From Megaustenia siamemsis (lineage: Eukaryota > Mollusca > Gastropoda > Stylommatophora > Ariophantidae): a DNA stretch of 64,000 nt. A program made the position numbers and the translations under genes. The stretch lies in the NCBI GenBank assembly GCA_032433765.1, contig JAVIAB010000102.1:13514414-13578413 (forward strand). Direction: 5' to 3'. Under the pieces are notes generated by a model. That model was given only the letters and a program-made list of their open reading frames with translations. It ran no database searches and was not told the DNA's origin. Positions within the stretch are counted from its first letter, which is position 1. Each line of letters opens with the position of its first letter. This document shows positions 21,385 to 32,382 of the stretch, piece by piece.

Positions 21385-21735
21385 TTCTTTCTTTCTGGCG
21401 ATTACCCGATGACTACATAAAGGGACTGATTGACCTCTTCGTCGTCCATCCTTAAAAAACCGTAAAATAGGCGTAGTTGCGTTGTTTTGATCTGCAGGAG
21501 AACTGTGTTATTTGCGCATTTCGGCCCTAAACATCAGACTTCAAGAAGGTATTTTTAAGTACCGGATTGCCCTATCTCTTCGAACTCGCCTGCCTAGTTT
21601 AGACTTGTTAGTCTATTCCGAGAGATACTCCGAAGTGGTGGAGTAAGGCCTGGTCCGCCGATCCTGGCACAAGGCTATGAGTCGCTGGCAGCTTTCAGCT
21701 CCCCTGCTGCCTTGCCTCCCTTTTTAAAAAAAAAT
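21385..21735 (+). mobile_element. Composite repeat B, diverged copy
   Basis: Aligns by eye with 45800-46275: CCCGATGACTA, CGTCGTCCATCCTTAAAA, GCATTTCGGCCC and CCGATCCTGGCAC are recognisable. It is more mutated than the others. Confidence 0.75.
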
Positions 21736-22079
21736 ATTTAAATAAAATACTCTGACCCGAACACCACGTCACGACTGCACAAGTTATGCGGTCATTGTGC
21801 TCTCCATACCCAGTCAAGAAGACACATTAGATAAAAGTAACAAGGATACACTCTGGTGTACATCTCTTATAGTTCATGTGCACTAGAGTTCGTTGACCTG
21901 TTTCAAGCTGCCCCAGTTACCTGAATGACATATGAACATTGCATGATGAGCCACCTTTAGCAGTGGTTCCGACATTATGAAACCCGCGGTGCCTCCCGCC
22001 CCCCCCCCCCCCGCTAATCATATATCGGGGGCAGTCTCATAGAAGTTACTATAGTACACGTCCGGTAGAAATTAATGGA
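21736..22079. other. Unassigned DNA with a C homopolymer
   Basis: A C tract at about 21996-22013. No gene. A 22-bp segment at 22032-22052 (GTCTCATAGAAGTTACTATA) recurs at 22315-22336, so a local duplication flanks the LINE-6 fragment. Confidence 0.45.
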
Positions 22080-22345
22080 TGCTTACGCAGAATGAAGGAT
22101 AGAAATGGCAGGAAAAAAATCATTAACTTAGAATTATGGAAATGTACCAGTCAAATATCAGTGGATAAAGAGATACAAAGAAGACGATGGCGCTGGATAG
22201 GACACACTGCGGAAGCCAAATGAGAGTATTACACAACAGGCCCTTGTTTGGAATCCCCAGAGAAGAAATGAGAAAGAGGAAGACCAAGTCATTATTGGAG
22301 AAGACAGATATGGCAGTCTCATAGAAGTTACTATCGTATACATCC
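22080..22345 (+). mobile_element. LINE-6 C-terminal fragment
   Basis: Encodes DKEIQRRRWRWIGHTAEAK and the LFGIPREEMRKRKTKSLLEK region. The repeated word GTCTCATAGAAGTTACTAT lies on both sides (22032 and 22315). It could be an old TSD or part of a tandem duplication. Confidence 0.75.
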
Positions 22346-22349
22346 GGTA

Positions 22350-22420
22350 AACATTTTTTTTCTGAGAAAGTAAAGCGGCACGGGCGTAATACCGACCACA
22401 GTGCCCCAAAAATCATGTGC

Positions 22421-22424
<4 letters not shown>
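22350..22424 (+). mobile_element. SINE family 1 fragment
   Basis: Only the central body is kept (GAAAGTAAAGCGGCACGGGC, ACCGACCACAGTGCCCCAAA), and it stops exactly at the (TA)n tract. Confidence 0.85.

Positions 22425-22504
<80 letters not shown>
22425..22504. repeat. (TA)n microsatellite
   Basis: About 40 perfect dinucleotides. It gives meaningless YIYIYI frames. Confidence 0.98.
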
Positions 22505-22505
<1 letters not shown>

Positions 22506-22815
22506 CTTAGAAGGGTAATGTAAATCGTTCTGAAAGAGAACAAATCAAAAAGAAAGTTAATTTCCAGTATTAGGAAGAAAAAATTATCATTTTTGGGCCA
22601 TGTAATGAGAAGGGAACAGCCGGAGTATATTTAACAACTGGGAAAAATGAGAGACGAAGAGATAGAGGGTAGCAAAGAGAAAAGATACCAGACAGATTAA
22701 GAGAATGGCTTGGCTGAAGGTCAACAACTGAAATGATAAATAACTGTCGAGATCGAAAGTTGTGGAGAGACATAATCACCTCCGCCAGCAGGCATTGCAC
22801 TTGATGATAATGATG
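22505..22815 (+). mobile_element. RTE-1 LINE, 3' fragment
   Basis: Tail blocks VTRREQPEYI and NCRDRKLWRDIITSASRHCT-stop, with the stop inside TTGATGATAATGATGG. Frameshifted. Confidence 0.8.
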
Positions 22816-23097
22816 GAAGAGAAGGGATCCTTATTCTTAATTTGTTCATGGATCGTGGTGTTATATCAGAACAGGATGTTGGCGTGGGATGCTTCAATTT
22901 GATTCGAGTTCGGCGAAATAGGAAACAGTTCGCCAAGAGTTGTTACCTCCTGAGTTTTCAAACCCAAGTCAATAGCGTTGATTGAGCGTACAGGATGTAT
23001 CAAACAGGAAGCACACACATCAAGTGTAGAAAGGTCTGCCTTCAGTTTGTGTTCATTTATTTTAATTTAGCGGGCTCCCTGATTGGATATCATTATC
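22816..23097. other. Unassigned DNA
   Basis: No recognised features between two RTE-1 tails in opposite orientation. Confidence 0.35.
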
Positions 23098-23560
23098 ATC
23101 AAGTAACGTGCATGCTGGCGTAGGTGAACATGTCTCTCCACAACTTTCGATCTCGACAGTTATTTATCATTTCCGTTGTTGACCTACTGCCAAGCCATTC
23201 TCTTAAGCTGTCTGGTATTTTTTTTTTCTTTGCTTCCCTCTATCTCTTCGTCCCTCAATTTTTCCAGTCGTTACAATATATTCCAGCTGTTCCCTTCTCA
23301 TTACACGATCAAAATATGATGATTCTTTCTTCCCAATATTGGAAATTAGCTCTCTTTTTGCTTTGGCCTCTTTCAGAACATTTTCATTACTCTTCTTATC
23401 TGCCCATAATATTCTCAACAGTCTTCTGTAAAACCACAATTCTACAGCCTCCAGTGATTTTCTTGTCTGTTGTCCAATTGTCCATGATTCACATCCATAT
23501 GTTAAGACTGGCTCTACATAACATTTAAGAACTCTTTTTCTTGTTTCGATTGTCAAAAAT
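23098..23560 (-). mobile_element. RTE-1 LINE, C-terminal fragment
   Basis: Open on - for 117 codons: TIETRKRVLKCYVEPVLTYG, ESWTIGQQTRKSLEAVELWF, RVMRREQLEYIVTTGKIEGR. A frameshift in the RKKKYQ region precedes the ending VHYASMHVT-stop. This is one of the less decayed tails. Confidence 0.88.
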
Positions 23561-23778
23561 GTGATTGGATATATCAGATGATAAATGACAACAAAGTTAA
23601 CACTGTCCTGCAGAAACTCGTCTATGACGAAGGAATATGAAGCCTATGTGTTTGTTGTCATTTTATGACTTCTAACCACTGAGTGGGAACACAACAATAT
23701 CCTCGGTGCGGGAGGTCCTTCCCAGAATTTGGCAGCGCCCCTGGGTGATGAGGTGCTCATTTTGGGAACCACTGGCTT

Positions 23779-24040
23779 AGAGTATTGTTCAATGAGCTGT
23801 TTAGAGCACTGTATGGTGAACTGTCTAGAGCACTGTATGGTGAACTGTCTATAACACTATATGGTGAACTGTCTAGAGCACTGTATGGTGAACTGTCTAG
23901 AGCACTGTATGGTGAACTGTCTATAACACTATATGGTGAACTGTCTAGAGCACTGTATGGTGAACTGTCTATAACACTATATGGTGAACTGTCTAGAGCA
24001 CTGCTTAGTGACTTTCCTGGAGCTCTGCTTTGTGAACTTT
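23779..24040. repeat. 24-bp minisatellite
   Basis: Unit CTGTCTAGAGCACTGTATGG plus TGAA, alternating with a CTATAACACTATATGGTGAA variant in a near-regular pattern. The 8-residue LSRALYGE frame is a period artefact. Confidence 0.93.
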
Positions 24041-25009
24041 TGACTTTTAAAAAACTAACAAATAAAACGCTTTGTCACAGGATAAAAATGAGGGTAGGCC
24101 TTATATGTCACACGGTAAAAGTCAAATAAAAAATGGTATTTTCCAACAGCAAAATGCATGAAGAAAGTCAAATTCGTGAAAAAAAAAGAAGTAAAAACGG
24201 TTTGTCACTATGTAAAATTCATGAAAACAAAAAACACCAGAGAGAGAAAAAATACCGCAAATATAATCCTTCCTAGGTGCCTAGAATTCGGATACTTGTT
24301 TCAAACTGCTAGTCCATACAATTAATTACCGGATGATTCCATCACTAGAACAGCTGAGGTATTGATTTTTTTTTTTTTTTTTTGCTGTTGTCTTTTTATT
24401 TTCCATTTCAGGTCTGGAACACAATTTAAGAGACAGACCAATTCTTCTACCAAATCTATGGCACTCAAGTGGGCTTTGCACTCGCGTGACGGTACGGAAA
24501 AGCGCGACGCTCAAGCGAGGGTAACTTGACCACTCGATGTAGCGTTTTGCTTTAAATAGAATTACGTTACAGAATTAGGTGTTTTGGTTAGACAGGTAGA
24601 AGATGAGCGACGAGCGTCTAAAGTCTAGATTTGATTTATCAGACGGGGATGGATAAACTAGACAGGTTTACATAAAACAAGGCGTCTCTAGCGATGTGTT
24701 GTGAGATGAAAAGAGGCACACCAGCGATCTTGGTCATTCAGTGCTTCAAGAAACCGCCTCAGTTGTCTTTGTATTTCCATACCACTAGACCAAATAGCAA
24801 GAGGTATAGTATGGAAAAAGGAAGAATACAAAAATAAAGAGACGCATTCGCTGCACTAGAGAACATGGAAATAAAAAAAAATTGGGTTAAATTCAAAAAT
24901 AAAAATGTTCCAACTCCAAAGTTAAATTAGTTCTATTATAAATATATATATGACTGTGAAACATGGAGAATAATAAAAGTGATAGTGACGAATATGCAGA
25001 CATTCATTA
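24041..25009. other. Unassigned DNA
   Basis: The first 200 bases repeat TTTGTCAC and AAAAGTC-like words loosely. A T homopolymer lies at 24366-24382. A short frame at 24326-24514 (-) has no recognised motif. No gene is called. Confidence 0.4.
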
Positions 25010-25085
25010 ATGGATGCTTGTGCAGAATAAAAGGATGGAAATGGCAGGACAAAATCACTAATTTAAAATATTGGAAAATACCAGT
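25010..25085 (+). mobile_element. LINE-6 fragment
   Basis: CAGAATAAAAGGATGGAAAT and GGCAGGACAAAATCACTAA match the 5' part of the fragments at 13470 and 22080. It is cut off shortly before the SINE. Confidence 0.65.
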
Positions 25086-25093
25086 GGACAAAA

Positions 25094-25348
25094 GGGAGCC
25101 GCGATAGCTCAGTGGTTAGTGAACTGGACTAGAAAGGACAAGGCGTAGGGTTCGATCCCGACCGACGGCTTCCGGGTTCACCCAACCTTAAATGGGTACC
25201 GGATTTTTTTTTCTGGGAGAGTAAATTAAATCAGCACGGGCGTAATACCGGCCACATTACCCCAAAAATAATGTGCTGAAGGTCTGTAAAATTTATGGCC
25301 ACTAACACCATATTTCCTACACGCCACTTGGCGTGACGGGGGTACTTT
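25094..25348 (+). mobile_element. tRNA-derived SINE, family 1
   Basis: Complete: GGAGCCGCGATAGCTCAGTG head, GGGTTCGATCCC B box, body and GGCGTGACGGGGGTACTTT end. No clear TSD. Confidence 0.95.
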
Positions 25349-25634
25349 GCCAAACTGCCTAATCGTTTCCAGGAATACTGCAATGAGATGGAAACCACTG
25401 AAACACATTTCTGCACATCTGACAGAGACTACGCTGCTCTATTTTCTTCTTGCTACTTTGATAAAGGGCCATAACTCTCTTTCACGAACAATGCCCAGTA
25501 ATCTCATCTGTTGCCTAATTGCGTAACAGCAACAAGATGGTGCCAAGGGAAAATAAATTATGTAGCAGCGACGTTTACTGTTCAATTACAAGCGAATAAG
25601 CTCTTGTGTCCGTAAATAATAATCATCATCAAGT
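25349..25634. other. Unassigned DNA
   Basis: No recognised gene or repeat between the SINE and the RTE-1 3' end. Confidence 0.35.
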
Positions 25635-27985
25635 ACCGGGCCTAGTGGCGTAGGTGATCATGTCTCTCCACAACTTTCGATCTTGGCAGCTATTTATCAT
25701 TTCTGTTGTTGACCTTCTGCCAAGCCATTCTCTTAAGCTGTCTGTTATTTTTTTCTATTTGCTTCCCTCTATCTCTTCGTCCCTCAATTTTTCCAGTTGT
25801 TACAATATATTCAAGTTGTTCTCTTCTCATTGCATGGCCAAAAAATGATGATTGTTTCTTCCTAACATTGGAAATTAGCTCTCTTTTTGCTTTGACCTCT
25901 CTCAGAACCTCTTCATTACTCTTCTTAGCTGTTCATGGTATTCTCAACATTCTTTTGTAAAACCACATTTCTACAGACTCCAGTGATTTTCTTGTCTGTT
26001 GTCCTATTGTCCATGACTCGCATCCATATGTTAAGACTGGCTCTACGTAACATTTAAGAACTCTTTTTCTAGTTTCTTTTGTCAAAAATGGATTGCATAG
26101 TATTTTCCTCATTTTTTTGGAAAGTTGCTTTTGCCTGAGCCATTCTGCATCTCACCTCTTTTGTACATCTTCCGTCTGAGGTTAACAAAGTTCCCAAATA
26201 TTTAAATTCATTTACCTGTTTTAATATTGTTCCACTTGTCATTATTTTGCACTGAGATTATGTCTTTTTTCTTTGTTGTTACCATTACCTCTGTCTTTTT
26301 GCTATTAAGGCTGAGTCCTTTATTTTTGCTTTCCTTCACTATAATGTCTAACATTTCTTGTAACTCATTTTCACTCTTAGCGATTAAGACTGTATCATCA
26401 GCATACCTTAGATTATTTATATTATGACCTCCAATTGATATTCCAGGCATGCCCCTTATGGATCTTAAAATAATCTCACTATAAATATTAAACAAATCTG
26501 GTGACAGCACACAGCCTTGTCTAACACCCTGTTTTATTTGTTGAAACATTCCCAATTGGTTTCCAGTTCTTATGGCCGCTGTTTGTTGCCAGTACATGTT
26601 CTTTATTATTCTTAGATCTTTGCTGTCTATGTTTATAAAATGTTGATTATTTCTTGGCGCTTTACTTTGTCAAATGCCTTGGTGTAATCTATGAAACACA
26701 GGTATAGATCTGTTTTCACCTCTATGGCTCTTTTTACTAAAGATCTTATGATTATAAATGGCATTGTTTGTTCCTTTATCTCTAGCAGAATCACACTGTT
26801 CATCGCTAATTTCTGGACTGATTTTGTTTCGCACTCTTCGCATGATGATTCTTAGTAACATCTTAGCCTCATAAGGCTTATTGTGCGATGATCATCGCAT
26901 TCAATCGCACCCGATTTCTTTTGTAGGGCTATGACTATTGATTTGAGCATGTCGTCTGGTATATATCCGCTGTTGTAGATATCATTGAATATTTTTGTTA
27001 TTATTTCTATTCAAAAATCCCCCATGGCTTCAATCTCTTCTTTAGTTATATTATCTGGTCCAGGAGCTTTGCCTGCTTTCATATTGCGCAAGACGTCTTC
27101 CACTTCTTTGAGTATTTCTGGTCCTTCCCCATTATCCTTAATATTTACTTCCATTCGTTCATCATTATAAAGATCCTTAATGTATTCTGTCCATCTTTCC
27201 CTTATGTTTTCTTGATCAATCAACAGTTCTCCTTTCTTTGAACTTAAACATCCAGTTTTTGATTGCGTTTTTCTTCCTGTTAATTCTTCCATTTGTTTGT
27301 ATATAGCTTTAGCATCTCTTTTTTGTTGCAATTCGATCTCATTGCATCTCTCTTTTAGCCATGCTTCTTTTGCTTCATTGCATTTTACTACAATTTCTTT
27401 ATTTAATCTCTTATACTCATCTTTATTTTCTTTATTTCTTCTTCTTGTATCCATTAGCTGCAAAATATCATCTGTCATCCATTTATTTCTTGAAATTGTC
27501 CTCACTGGTGGTATGAACTCTTTTGATGTTTGTTGCATTGACTCTTTTAGCATTTCCCACTGTTCATCAATGCTTTGTATCTTCTCTATTGCATTGTACC
27601 GGTTCTGAATTGTGATTTTATATTTGTCTTGCACCTTTTTGTCTGATTTTAGTCAATCTAAATGTAACTTGATGTTAACTGAGGCTCGTTTTGTTCTTTT
27701 TAATTTTACTCTAAGCTTTCCCACAACTGGTACATGATCACTATTGCAATCTTCCCCTGATCTAGTTTTTACACACACCAGACTATTTCTAAATCTATTG
27801 CTTATCATTATATAATCAATTTGCTTACGTGCGTTGTCCACTGGGCTTTTCCATGTCCACAGACGTCTTGGATGTTGCTTAAACCAGGTGTTTCCTATCA
27901 TCATGTTGTGTGTTCTTGCCCAGTCAATACGTTTCTCACCTCTTTCATTCCTTTCGCCTAAGCCATAATAAGCCATTCTATCTAT
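25635..27985 (-). mobile_element. RTE-like LINE, longest copy (endonuclease to C-terminus)
   Basis: Reading leftward from 27976: the end of an exonuclease/endonuclease/phosphatase domain (GLGERNERGEKRIDWARTHN, KQIDYIMISNRFRNS, SDHVPVVGKLRVKLK); a linker (27634-27011: ITKEEIEAMGDF and PGPDNIT before RT); RT parts at 26861-26670 and 26597-26208 with [18 protein letters not shown], the catalytic [11 protein letters not shown] and [12 protein letters not shown]; then the tail with RQLEYIVTT-type blocks, ending near 25640 in the stop plus ATC/GAT tail. The N-terminal endonuclease half is missing and several frameshifts split the frame, so it is inactive. Endonuclease plus RT without RNase H, a nearly absent 3' UTR and a short tandem tail fit the RTE group. 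It makes cDNA by target-primed reverse transcription when intact. Confidence 0.92.
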
Positions 27986-28340
27986 CTATTGACCTTTCGA
28001 GCCGTAGCCGGCCCATAGGGCGTAGACCAAGATACTCCTTCGCTTATCTGAATTTTTGTTCTATCAGTTTTCAATTCTTTTAAAGATGTTTTATCAAATC
28101 TCGCCATTTGTCTCTGTTATGTGCAAGCAGCTCTATCTCATTGAGGGAGCCGAATCCTGCTGCTCTTGCCTCTCTCATCAATGTTCTTCGCAGTGTCTCT
28201 CTGGGTCTTCCTCTTTTTCTCTTACTTGTTGTTTCCCACATGAGGGCTTGCTTTGCTATTCAGTTATTGTCTCTTCTCATCACATGTCCAACATTTGACC
28301 ATCGTCTTTTCTTTATTCTCTATTTTCTTTATTAAAGCTT
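27986..28340 (-). mobile_element. LINE-5 tail fragment
   Basis: On - it encodes the HVMRRDNN, AKQALMWETT, RGRPRETLRRTL and LNEIELLAHNRDKWRDL blocks. The 3' end word CGAGCCGTAGCCGGCCCATA (+ strand, 27998 onward) recurs at 38871. It abuts the 5'-truncated RTE copy. Confidence 0.82.
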
Positions 28341-28524
28341 ATTGCTGGATTTAAAAAAAAAAAGAAAAGAGTTCTGACGCCAGAGGGTCCCAGCTTAAAA
28401 CACTAACAACACTGCTGGCTACGACAACCTGCTTCTAACAATGAGATTCGTGGGTGGTGACTCATCTTGTGGTGTAGGTTCGGAATACAGTAAAATAAAC
28501 ACAAAACAAGTCTCGATATGTGAA

Positions 28525-28990
28525 TCATCATCATCATGTGCCATACCAGTTGGCGTAGGCGATCATGTCCCTCCACAATCTTCTATCTACAGTGCATCGT
28601 ACCAGTTCTGTTGTTGACTGTTTTCCATGCCATGACACCAAGCTATCCAGTATTTTCACTCTTTGTCGTCCGCGATCTCTCTTTCCTTTTATTTTGCTAG
28701 TTGCAACCAAGTATTACAACTTTCCTCTTCTCATGATGTGCCCGAAAAATGTTGATTGCTTCTTGCTGATGTTTTTTAAGAGCTCCCTTTTTGTGTTGGC
28801 CTCTTTGAGAACTTCCTCATTGGTCTTTTTAGCTGTCCAGGGAACTTTCAACATTCTTCTGAGAAATCCCATCTCTGTGGCCTCTAATCGTCTTTCCATT
28901 TGATTATCTACTGTCCATGATTCGCTTCCAAAGGTCAGAATTGGTTCTATATAGCACCGATGAACTCTCTTTCTCATTTTTATTGACATA
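28525..28990 (-). mobile_element. RTE-2 LINE, C-terminal fragment
   Basis: On -: SIKMRKRVHRCYIEPILTFG, ESWTVDNQMERRLEATEMGF, KKQSTFFGHIMRRGKL, then in another frame the SWHGKQSTTEL and TVDRRLWRDMIAYANWYGT-stop end with a GATGATGATGATT tail. It is a separate subfamily from RTE-1, with LVATSKIK in place of IVTTGKIE. Confidence 0.87.
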
Positions 28991-29000
28991 GATTTGTTGC

Positions 29001-29196
29001 ATTAACACTAAAGCAATGAGTAGATTAACAATAAAGTAATGAGGGTGGATTAACAATAAAGTAATGAGTGGATTAACAATTAAGTAATCGGAGTGGATTA
29101 ACAATTAAGTAATGGGAGTGGATTAACAATAAAGTAATGAGTGGATTAACAATAAAGTAATGGAAGTGGATTCACAATAAGCAAATGGGAGTGGAC
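29001..29196. repeat. 23-bp minisatellite
   Basis: About eight copies of GTGGATTAACAATAAAGTAA plus TGA. It starts within 12 bp of the recognisable edge of the RTE-2 fragment. Confidence 0.92.
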
Positions 29197-29471
29197 GACA
29201 AAGCCGAGCAAAGAGAATCACAAAAAACATACATTAAAAAAAACTATGACTGCTGGCATTATCCAACTCTGAATCTGTCATATGACCTCCATGATCTGAC
29301 ACTACCTGATATATAGCTCAGAAGGTGTGTCACTGTAAAAGGAGCTTTCAAAAGGGGTAGCAGCAGCAACCAAACACTTCCATCCCAGCAGAAGAGAGCA
29401 ATAAACATTCTTGACACCCTGATATGACCCGTACAGATGGAACCATCTCTTCAACACCATGAGGATAGAAG
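29197..29471. other. Unassigned DNA
   Basis: No recognised gene. It contains the insertion site of the inverted-dimer element. Confidence 0.35.
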
Positions 29472-29488
29472 TCCATTATAATTGTGAC

Positions 29489-29525
<37 letters not shown>

Positions 29526-29833
29526 AGAGAACAAAGTGGTTTGGTATAGTTTTACGTAGGTGAGAAACACGTTATTTTGTTATAACATTATATTGGAGTA
29601 AAGCCACCAAGATGCATAGAGACGCAAAGCTGCTGTGAAGCTGGTGATAATAGTTTTTAAAAAAAAAAAAGAGAGAAAAAAGTGGTTTGATAACAGCTCT
29701 TTTGTTTTGTTTCTCACCTACATGAAGCTGTTACTCTACCATTTTTTTCTCTATTTTTTTTTTTTAATTATTATCATCAGCTTTGATTTTGCTATCTTGG
29801 TGCTTTAACTTTTAACTCCATTATAATTGTGAC
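29472..29833. mobile_element. Inverted-dimer element (family E) with 17-bp TSD
   Basis: Two arms related to one another lie in opposite orientation. AAGTGGTTTGGTATAGTTTT and ACGTAGGTGAGAAAC on the left match, inverted, GTTTCTCACCTACATGAAGC on the right. CACCAAGAT and AAAGCTG-GATAAT segments also pair. The whole is flanked by an exact direct repeat TCCATTATAATTGTGAC (29472-29488 and 29817-29833). A homopolymer of about 31 A lies near the left edge. There is no coding sequence. Confidence 0.75.
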
Positions 29834-30009
29834 TGTGGCCTGGCAAAGTGACCGTTGACCAGAGATGCCCAACATATGATGAATAGAGAAGAGTCTTTCA
29901 CCATACTTCTTCAAGGAACTAGGAGTATGATGATGTCACCAGCACGAAGCTCACTAATGCTTTCCTTGAATGACTGATGTTCTACGGGATTGCCCCCAGT
30001 AGACAGACC

Positions 30010-30150
30010 TGAGAAGGACAATGTGGTCCACACCCACCTCCTGGAAGAGAAACTATACGGGGCAATCGAATCACTTAAACTGACAGCTGACTTCATGAGA
30101 GAGCCTGGAATCCTACTCTGATTGAGACTTGATCGCAGAGAGAGAGAGAG
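30010..30150 (+). repeat. Dispersed repeat C
   Basis: Shares CACCTCCTGGAAGAGAAACT, CTGACTTCATGAGAGAGCCT and ATCCTACTCTGATTGAGAC with 32107-32245 (inverted) and 4040-4140. It ends in (GA)n like the other copies. The sequence 29834-30009 is unassigned. Confidence 0.75.
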
Positions 30151-30174
30151 GGAATGATTGATGTGTAGTTGTAG

Positions 30175-30605
30175 TTAGACGAAGGCACCGGTATCACTGT
30201 AAACAAATTAAAATCCATAACTGCTCAACTGCCCATGCCAGTGGAATCATCCAAATTAACATCTCTTCTCACTGAAGGATCCAAACAAAGAAAACCAGCT
30301 GCCGTCTCCATCATAGCAGCTACACCACATGCCAAAATACATAAGACGCTTTTGGCTGCACCAAAAGTGAACGCAGCTGAACTATCCTTCGTTACAAGAT
30401 ATCATTCATCGTATGCAATCGGAACATCGAACCATGATCCGGATGAAAAACACAGCTCACTGTGTACACACAGCACTAAACTCAGTAGCTCTGGCAGCAA
30501 GTCAAACTTGTAATATGAGGAAACTGCAACAAGGAACACTTTTCAGACAGAGCCTCAATGGTTCCTGCCGCCTATTCACCACATTGACTGCAAGTTGATA
30601 GATGT
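30175..30605 (+). repeat. Dispersed repeat D
   Basis: Copy in + orientation. TTAAAATCCATAACTGCTCA, CAGTGGAATCATCCAAAT and the CACATTGACTGCAAG end align by eye to the reverse complement of 11440-11875 and 57935-58395. There is no shared open frame. Confidence 0.65.
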
Positions 30606-30920
30606 GTACATGGCAGAACAAGAAGACACCCGTAAAATCTTACCCATGTCACATTTTACAAATAATTCCTACCCTATTATTACATATACACACAATCTTT
30701 AAAGTAAGAAAGCAACTCAAATGTCTAAACAAAGTCCAGAGTCACTCAGAGGTAAAGATTCTGAAATAATCTGGGAAAAGAGAATAGAAAAATATGAGCT
30801 AGAACATGAAAGTTTAAACAAATTGAGCAGACCAAGATATTTAGACTCTGAGCAGATCACTGTGGCCCCTGAGCACACCCACACAAGATATTACTCTGTG
30901 ATTTTGTAACATGTGATTAT
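30606..30920. other. Unassigned DNA
   Basis: A 62-codon frame at 30721-30909 (+) has a charged composition (SLRGKDSEIIWEKRIEKYEL) but no recognised domain or neighbours, so I do not call it a gene. Confidence 0.4.
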
Positions 30921-31262
30921 GGAGCATCCAGATAGACTCCAGAGTATATCCTGCAGGACTGTAGCACCCACAACATAGGAGCAACAAGACAGACTCCAGA
31001 GCATATCCAACAGGACTTCAGCACTCACAACACTGGAGCAACAAGACAGACTCCAGAGCATATCCTACAGGAGTTCAGCATTCTCAACATAGGAGCATAC
31101 AGACGGACTCCAGAGCATATCCTACAGGACTGCAGCACTCACAACATAGGAGCATCCAGACAGACTCCAGAGCATGTCCTACAGGACTTCAGCATTCTCA
31201 ACATAGGAGCATCCAGACAGACTCCAGATCTTATCCTATCAGGGCTGCAGTATTCTCAACAT
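30921..31262. repeat. 57-bp minisatellite, six copies
   Basis: Unit contains GGAGCATCCAGACAGACTCC, AGAGCATATCCTACAGGACT and CAGCACTCACAACATA. Copies show about 10 percent divergence by eye. Confidence 0.93.
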
Positions 31263-31734
31263 CCTAAAAACACAAATATGGCCCACAGAAACACCCAACA
31301 TGACAAGTTATGGGGAACCAGTGAAGACCTAAAACACACCATCTTGTTTGTGACCTATGCTGGCCTAAATGTCTAAATGTGTAGAAGGAGCTTATCGCTG
31401 AAGAAGAACTTTCTTTCCAAAATTAAATACATTAACATTCTTTCTAGTTTATATTTGTTGTCTCAGATAATTTGAATGCTTAGTTAATTATTGTTTGATT
31501 GACAGATTCCCAGACAGTCATGCCATCCTTCTCCAACATCTGTTCATTTTGCCTAGACTAGTCTTCCTGCCCATCTTGTAGGTTCAATATATCCACCAAT
31601 TTAATTAATTGTTCAGTTGTTGCCTTCATTAGCACTTCTTCTTTAACTTTTTTATATTTATAAGTTTTCAATAACTTGAAGAAGGCATCAACAGAGAGGA
31701 ATAGAATAAGGAGAAATCAAAAAAAAAATAGACA
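31263..31734. other. Unassigned DNA
   Basis: AT-rich toward the right. No recognised gene or repeat. Confidence 0.4.
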
Positions 31735-31863
31735 AATGGTATGGGTAAAGCTTTACGTAATTGATGGACAACACAAATTTTAACAACGTTTCGGCTCAAT
31801 AGGCCTTCATCAGGAACAAACACACACACACAGATATGTAAGAAAATAAAGCTAGTCCTACAT

Positions 31864-32382
31864 TATCATCATCATGTGCCATACCGGTTGGCATAGGCGA
31901 TCATGTCCTTCCACAATCTTCTATTCACAGTGCATTGTATCAGTTCTGTTGTTGACTGTTTTTCATGCCATGACACCAAGCTATCTAGTATTTTCTCTCT
32001 TTGTCGTCCGTGATCTCTCTTTCCTTTTATTTTGCCAGTTGTAACCAAGTATTCCAACTTTCCTCTTCTCATGATGTGCCCGAAAAATGTTGATTGTTTC
32101 TTTCTCTCTCTGTGATCAAGACTCAATCAGAGCAGGATTCCAGACTCTCTCATGAAGTCAGCTGTCTGTTTAAGCGAATCGATTGCCCCATATAGTTTTT
32201 CTTCCAGGGAGGTGGGCGTGGACCACATTAAATTATTTCTGATGTTTTTTTAGGAGCTGCCTTTTTGTGTTGGCCTCTTTGAGAACTTCCTCATTGGTCT
32301 TTTTAGCTGTCCAGGGAACTTTCAACATTCTTCTGAGAAATCCCATCTCTGTGGCCTCTAATTGTCTTTTCATTTGTTTGTT
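31864..32382 (-). mobile_element. RTE-2 LINE, C-terminal fragment, itself interrupted
   Basis: On -: the ERRLEATEMGFLRRMLKVPW region, then an insert of repeat C (32107-32245), then KKQSTFFGHIMRRGKLEYLV, GKIKGKRDHGRQREKILDSL and NRRLWKDMIAYANRYGT-stop with a GATGATGAT tail. It is flanked by GTCCTACAT at 31855-31863 and 32383-32391. Confidence 0.88.
32107..32245 (-). repeat. Dispersed repeat C inside RTE-2
   Basis: Inverted copy of the 30010-30150 element, including the (GA)n-type end. Its borders fall in the middle of the LINE's KKQ...FFGH to NISK region. No clear TSD, only a short TTTCTT/ATTTCT similarity. Confidence 0.75.

Noticed and set aside
22425..22504. (TA)n tract as a centromere or origin signal
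   Set aside because: Simple microsatellite, three similar tracts elsewhere, nothing else to support such a role.
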